Positions 15,197 to 17,130 of a stretch of 17,130 bases of DNA are shown here, piece after piece. How positions within the stretch are numbered: position 1 is the first letter of the stretch; every line of letters begins with the position of its first letter. Source of the stretch: Sphingomonas sp. Its GTDB lineage: Bacteria; Pseudomonadota; Alphaproteobacteria; Sphingomonadales; Sphingomonadaceae. The notes below the pieces were generated by a model. The model ran no database searches. It was not told where the DNA came from and saw only the letters and a list, made by a program, of their open reading frames with translations. The position numbers and the translations under genes were made by a program. Location of the stretch: assembly GCA_013822915.1 (NCBI GenBank), contig PNLG01000077.1:1-17130 (forward strand). The letters are read 5' to 3'.

Positions 15197-16168
15197 ATGG
15201 GCATGAGCTTGCCGCCACTTTTCGATCGCTTGCGCCTGCCCGTCATCGGGTCGCCGCTTTTCATCATTTCGGGGCCGGACCTGGTCATTGCCCAGTGCAA
15301 AGCTGGGATTGTCGGGTCGTTCCCGGCTCTGAACGCGCGCCCGCAAGCGCTGCTCGACGAATGGTTGCACCAGATTACGGAGGAATTGTCGGCCTGGAAC
15401 CGCGCCAATCCCGACCGGCCAGCAGCTCCCTTTGCCGTCAATCAGATTGTCCACCGCTCCAACGACCGGCTTGAGGCCGATCTGGCCACTTGCGCGAAAT
15501 GGCAAGTGCCGATCGTCATCACCTCGCTTGGCGCGCGCGAGGATTTGAACACCGCCGTGCACGGCTGGGGCGGCATTACGCTGCACGACATCATTGATGA
15601 CCGGTTCGCGCGCAAGGCAGTGGAAAAGGGCGCCGACGGCCTGATCGCGGTGGCGGCGGGGGCTGGCGGGCATGCGGGCCGCTTGTCGCCGTTCGCGCTC
15701 ATTCAGGAAATTCGCCAGTGGTTCGATGGACCGCTCGCGCTGTCGGGGTCGATCGCGAATGGCGACGCCGTGCTGGCCGCGCAAGCAATGGGCGCCGACC
15801 TCGCCTATATCGGCTCCGCCTTCATCGCGACCCAAGAGGCAAATGCCCAGCCCGCTTACAAGGAATCGATCGTCGCCTCCAAGGCGGCCGATATCGTCTA
15901 TTCGAACCTGTTCACCGGCGTACACGGCAATTACCTGCGCAGCTCGATCGAGGCCGCCGGGCTTGATCCCGACAATTTGCCAGAGGGTGATTTGAGCACG
16001 ATGAACTTTGGCGGCAATGCCGGTGCCAAGGCGTGGCGCGACATCTGGGGGTCGGGCCAGGGCATCGGCGTGATCGACCATGTCGGCACCGTGGCGGAGC
16101 TGGTCGACCGGATCGCGGTTGAATATCGCGCCGCCGCTACGCGGCTTGCGCCAGTGATCGCCGCCTAA
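15197..16168 (+). CDS. Nitronate monooxygenase-like FMN protein
   Basis: A 323-residue TIM-barrel flavoprotein of the 2-nitropropane dioxygenase/nitronate monooxygenase family (PF03060). Visible features are the N-terminal PVIGSPLFIISGPDLV, the loop AGAGGHAGR with the likely catalytic H159, and the FMN phosphate region ALSGSIANGDAVLAAQAMGAD followed by IGSAFIATQEA. The family oxidises nitronates with oxygen, and some members are instead NADH:quinone or enoyl reductases, so the substrate is not certain. ATG 15197 is chosen from the start of the barrel; ATG 15203 is the alternative, and the ribosome binding site is weak. The open frame continues upstream into the M1 gene but has no support. It converges on the DUF1465 gene with a 4-base overlap. 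Confidence 0.88.
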   Translation: MGMSLPPLFDRLRLPVIGSPLFIISGPDLVIAQCKAGIVGSFPALNARPQALLDEWLHQITEELSAWNRANPDRPAAPFAVNQIVHRSNDRLEADLATCAKWQVPIVITSLGAREDLNTAVHGWGGITLHDIIDDRFARKAVEKGADGLIAVAAGAGGHAGRLSPFALIQEIRQWFDGPLALSGSIANGDAVLAAQAMGADLAYIGSAFIATQEANAQPAYKESIVASKAADIVYSNLFTGVHGNYLRSSIEAAGLDPDNLPEGDLSTMNFGGNAGAKAWRDIWGSGQGIGVIDHVGTVAELVDRIAVEYRAAATRLAPVIAA

Positions 16169-16623
16169 ATCGACACCATCAACCGTTCGAGAATGGCGCG
16201 CGCCGGGCTTTGTACCGGGCCGTCGAGCTGATCAGCGTCAAGCCGCGCGGTCCGCCGAAAAAGATCGATACTGGCGTTCACCAGCGCGCGCGCCTGAGTG
16301 GGCATATCCCCAATCACCGCCGGATCGCTATGCGGCGGCGCGCCGAGACGCCGCGACGGGTCCAGCGCGTCGGACGCGCTCATCTCGCCGGCATCAACCG
16401 CGCGCTGGGTGAGCAGCCAGGCGATGACGTGCATCAACCGGGTCGTGACCTTCAACGATTCACACGAAAAGGCAACGCGCGCCATTGGCGCCATCGCATC
16501 GCGCTCCTGCCGCCCGCCTTCATCGAAATAGGCGCGCGCTTCATCGGCGAGCAGCATCGCCTCGGTATATAACGCATCGACCAACCGGCGGTGCAGGCGT
16601 GGACTATCCCGATCTAAACCCAT
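16165..16623 (-). CDS. rcdA: DUF1465/RcdA family protein
   Basis: A 152-residue helical protein of the DUF1465 family, whose characterised member is RcdA of Caulobacter. RcdA is an adaptor that helps ClpXP degrade CtrA and other substrates at the G1-S transition. Family features are LVDALYTEAMLLADEARAYF (15-34), SCESLKVTTRLMHVIAWLL (53-71) and QRAVDAGEMS. The start ATG 16623 has AGG a few bases upstream. It is followed upstream by a YdcH-like gene in the same direction, 72 bases away, and both could be one transcript. A role in CtrA turnover in this organism is inferred from the family; the acidic C-terminal tail described for RcdA is not obvious here. Confidence 0.8.
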   Translation of the reverse strand: MGLDRDSPRLHRRLVDALYTEAMLLADEARAYFDEGGRQERDAMAPMARVAFSCESLKVTTRLMHVIAWLLTQRAVDAGEMSASDALDPSRRLGAPPHSDPAVIGDMPTQARALVNASIDLFRRTARLDADQLDGPVQSPARAILERLMVSI

Positions 16624-16695
16624 CCGACCTATCTGCCAGAATCTTTCGCGGCGGGAAATGCCCGGCGGTGACCACCCCGTCCCAAAGCGGCGCGA

Positions 16696-16893
16696 TCACG
16701 CGATGATGTCGGGGATAAGCTGGTCTTCCAGAAAGGCCATTTCATCGCGCAGCCGCAATTTGCGTTTTTTCAACCGGGCAAGTTGCAATTGATCGGTCGA
16801 ATTCTGCTCAAACAACGCCGAAATCGCCGCATCAAGGTCGCGGTGCTCGATTTTCAATATCTCGATCCGCTTTGCGATCTGGCGCTCGTCCAT
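16696..16893 (-). CDS. YdcH family (DUF465) small coiled-coil protein
   Basis: A 65-residue protein, almost entirely charged helix (KIEHRDLDAAISALFEQ, then ARLKKRKLRLRDEMAFLEDQ), typical of the YdcH/DUF465 family, whose role is unknown. ATG 16893 is preceded by AGGGGCGGG and gives the usual family length. The frame stays open upstream to GTG codons at 16989 and 16995, adding a Gly/Ala-rich hydrophobic stretch, GFAFGTGLAMGMMTG. That extension is probably untranslated but is noted below. Downstream lies the DUF1465 gene in the same orientation. Confidence 0.82.
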   Translation of the reverse strand: MDERQIAKRIEILKIEHRDLDAAISALFEQNSTDQLQLARLKKRKLRLRDEMAFLEDQLIPDIIA

Positions 16894-17079
16894 GGTCCCG
16901 CCCCTGCCGGTCATCATTCCCATAGCAAGCCCAGTCCCAAACGCGAACCCCAAAGCCGCATCGCCGCCGCCCGGCGCAAATTTTGGCACATTCACCGCGC
17001 GCGCGCATTTGGGACGGGGACAAGCACTGCGCGCTATGGTTCAATCATTTTTCGACCCCTGTCCGGGCCGAGTCTTGCT

Positions 17080-17096
17080 GGAAAGGATCCCCTTCC
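17080..17096 (+). promoter_or_regulatory. Hairpin over the ribosome binding site of the last gene
   Basis: GGAAAGG (17080-17086) can pair with CCTTCC (17091-17096) around the loop ATCC with one bulged A. The left arm contains AAGGA, the likely Shine-Dalgarno sequence for ATG 17098. Closed, it would restrict initiation. The stem is short and GC-moderate. The pairing is seen; regulation is inference. Confidence 0.3.
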
Positions 17097-17097
17097 T

Positions 17098-17130
17098 ATG
17101 GCCAATGCGCATCACGCAACACTGGAAACA
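17098..17130 (+). CDS. Start of a rightward gene cut by the window edge
   Basis: Only 11 codons are visible, reading MANAHHATLET, open to the edge. AAGGA lies 10-14 bases before the ATG. The 204 bases between this ATG and the divergent YdcH start contain no other gene and would hold both promoters. The product cannot be recognised from so few residues. Confidence 0.5.
   Translation, partial: MANAHHATLET

Noticed and set aside
15122..16081. 319-residue minus-strand frame
   Set aside because: Antisense shadow of the nitronate monooxygenase-like gene, without recognisable motifs.

Overview
The window is typical high-GC chromosomal DNA of an alphaproteobacterium, most likely of the order Sphingomonadales. 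The evidence is the gene content (a DUF1465/RcdA-type protein, a YdcH-like small protein, a DOMON-like protein coupled to a DUF1343/NamZ protein, an alphaproteobacterial BciB-like protein) and the strongly GC-biased third codon positions. A BciB-like 8-vinyl reductase suggests that the organism or its ancestors make bacteriochlorophyll, but no other photosynthesis gene lies here. I see no rRNA, tRNA, CRISPR array, insertion sequence or phage gene. This is core or soft-core chromosome rather than an accessory island.

Layout. 1-2205: a secreted CHAP-domain hydrolase (+), preceded by a CtrA-like box, converges on a soluble methyl-accepting chemotaxis protein (-). 2206-4685: a poorly coding 365-base stretch, a CoxE-like VWA protein, a structured leader with a 42-residue membrane peptide, and a proline-rich protein of unknown function containing a 21-bp tandem repeat (all +). 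4693-6428: a translationally coupled pair on the minus strand, DOMON-like protein then DUF1343/NamZ. 6486-9055: rimO (+) converging on a bciB-like gene (-). 9158-12478: a tightly packed plus-strand trio of periplasmic serine hydrolase, M17 leucyl aminopeptidase and gamma-type carbonic anhydrase, with overlapping starts and stops. 12475-15084: a secreted M1 aminopeptidase (-), sharing its stop TTAA with the carbonic anhydrase gene. 15197-17130: a nitronate-monooxygenase-like flavoprotein (+) converging on a DUF1465/RcdA protein (-), then a YdcH-like helical protein (-), and the first codons of a rightward gene cut by the window edge.

How they work together. Several genes deal with cell-wall or peptide turnover: CHAP amidase/endopeptidase, NamZ muramidase-like protein, penicillin-binding-like serine hydrolase, M17 and M1 aminopeptidases. 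They sit in separate transcription units, so a joint pathway is only a hypothesis. Two features touch the CtrA cell-cycle circuit: the RcdA-family protein and the CtrA-like site upstream of the CHAP gene.

No clear new multi-gene system is visible. The best leads are small: a hairpin that buries the ribosome binding site of the 42-residue membrane peptide, a similar hairpin before the last gene, the CtrA-like box, the displaced bciB-like gene with one altered cluster cysteine, and a NamZ-family protein without a signal peptide coupled to a DOMON-like partner.
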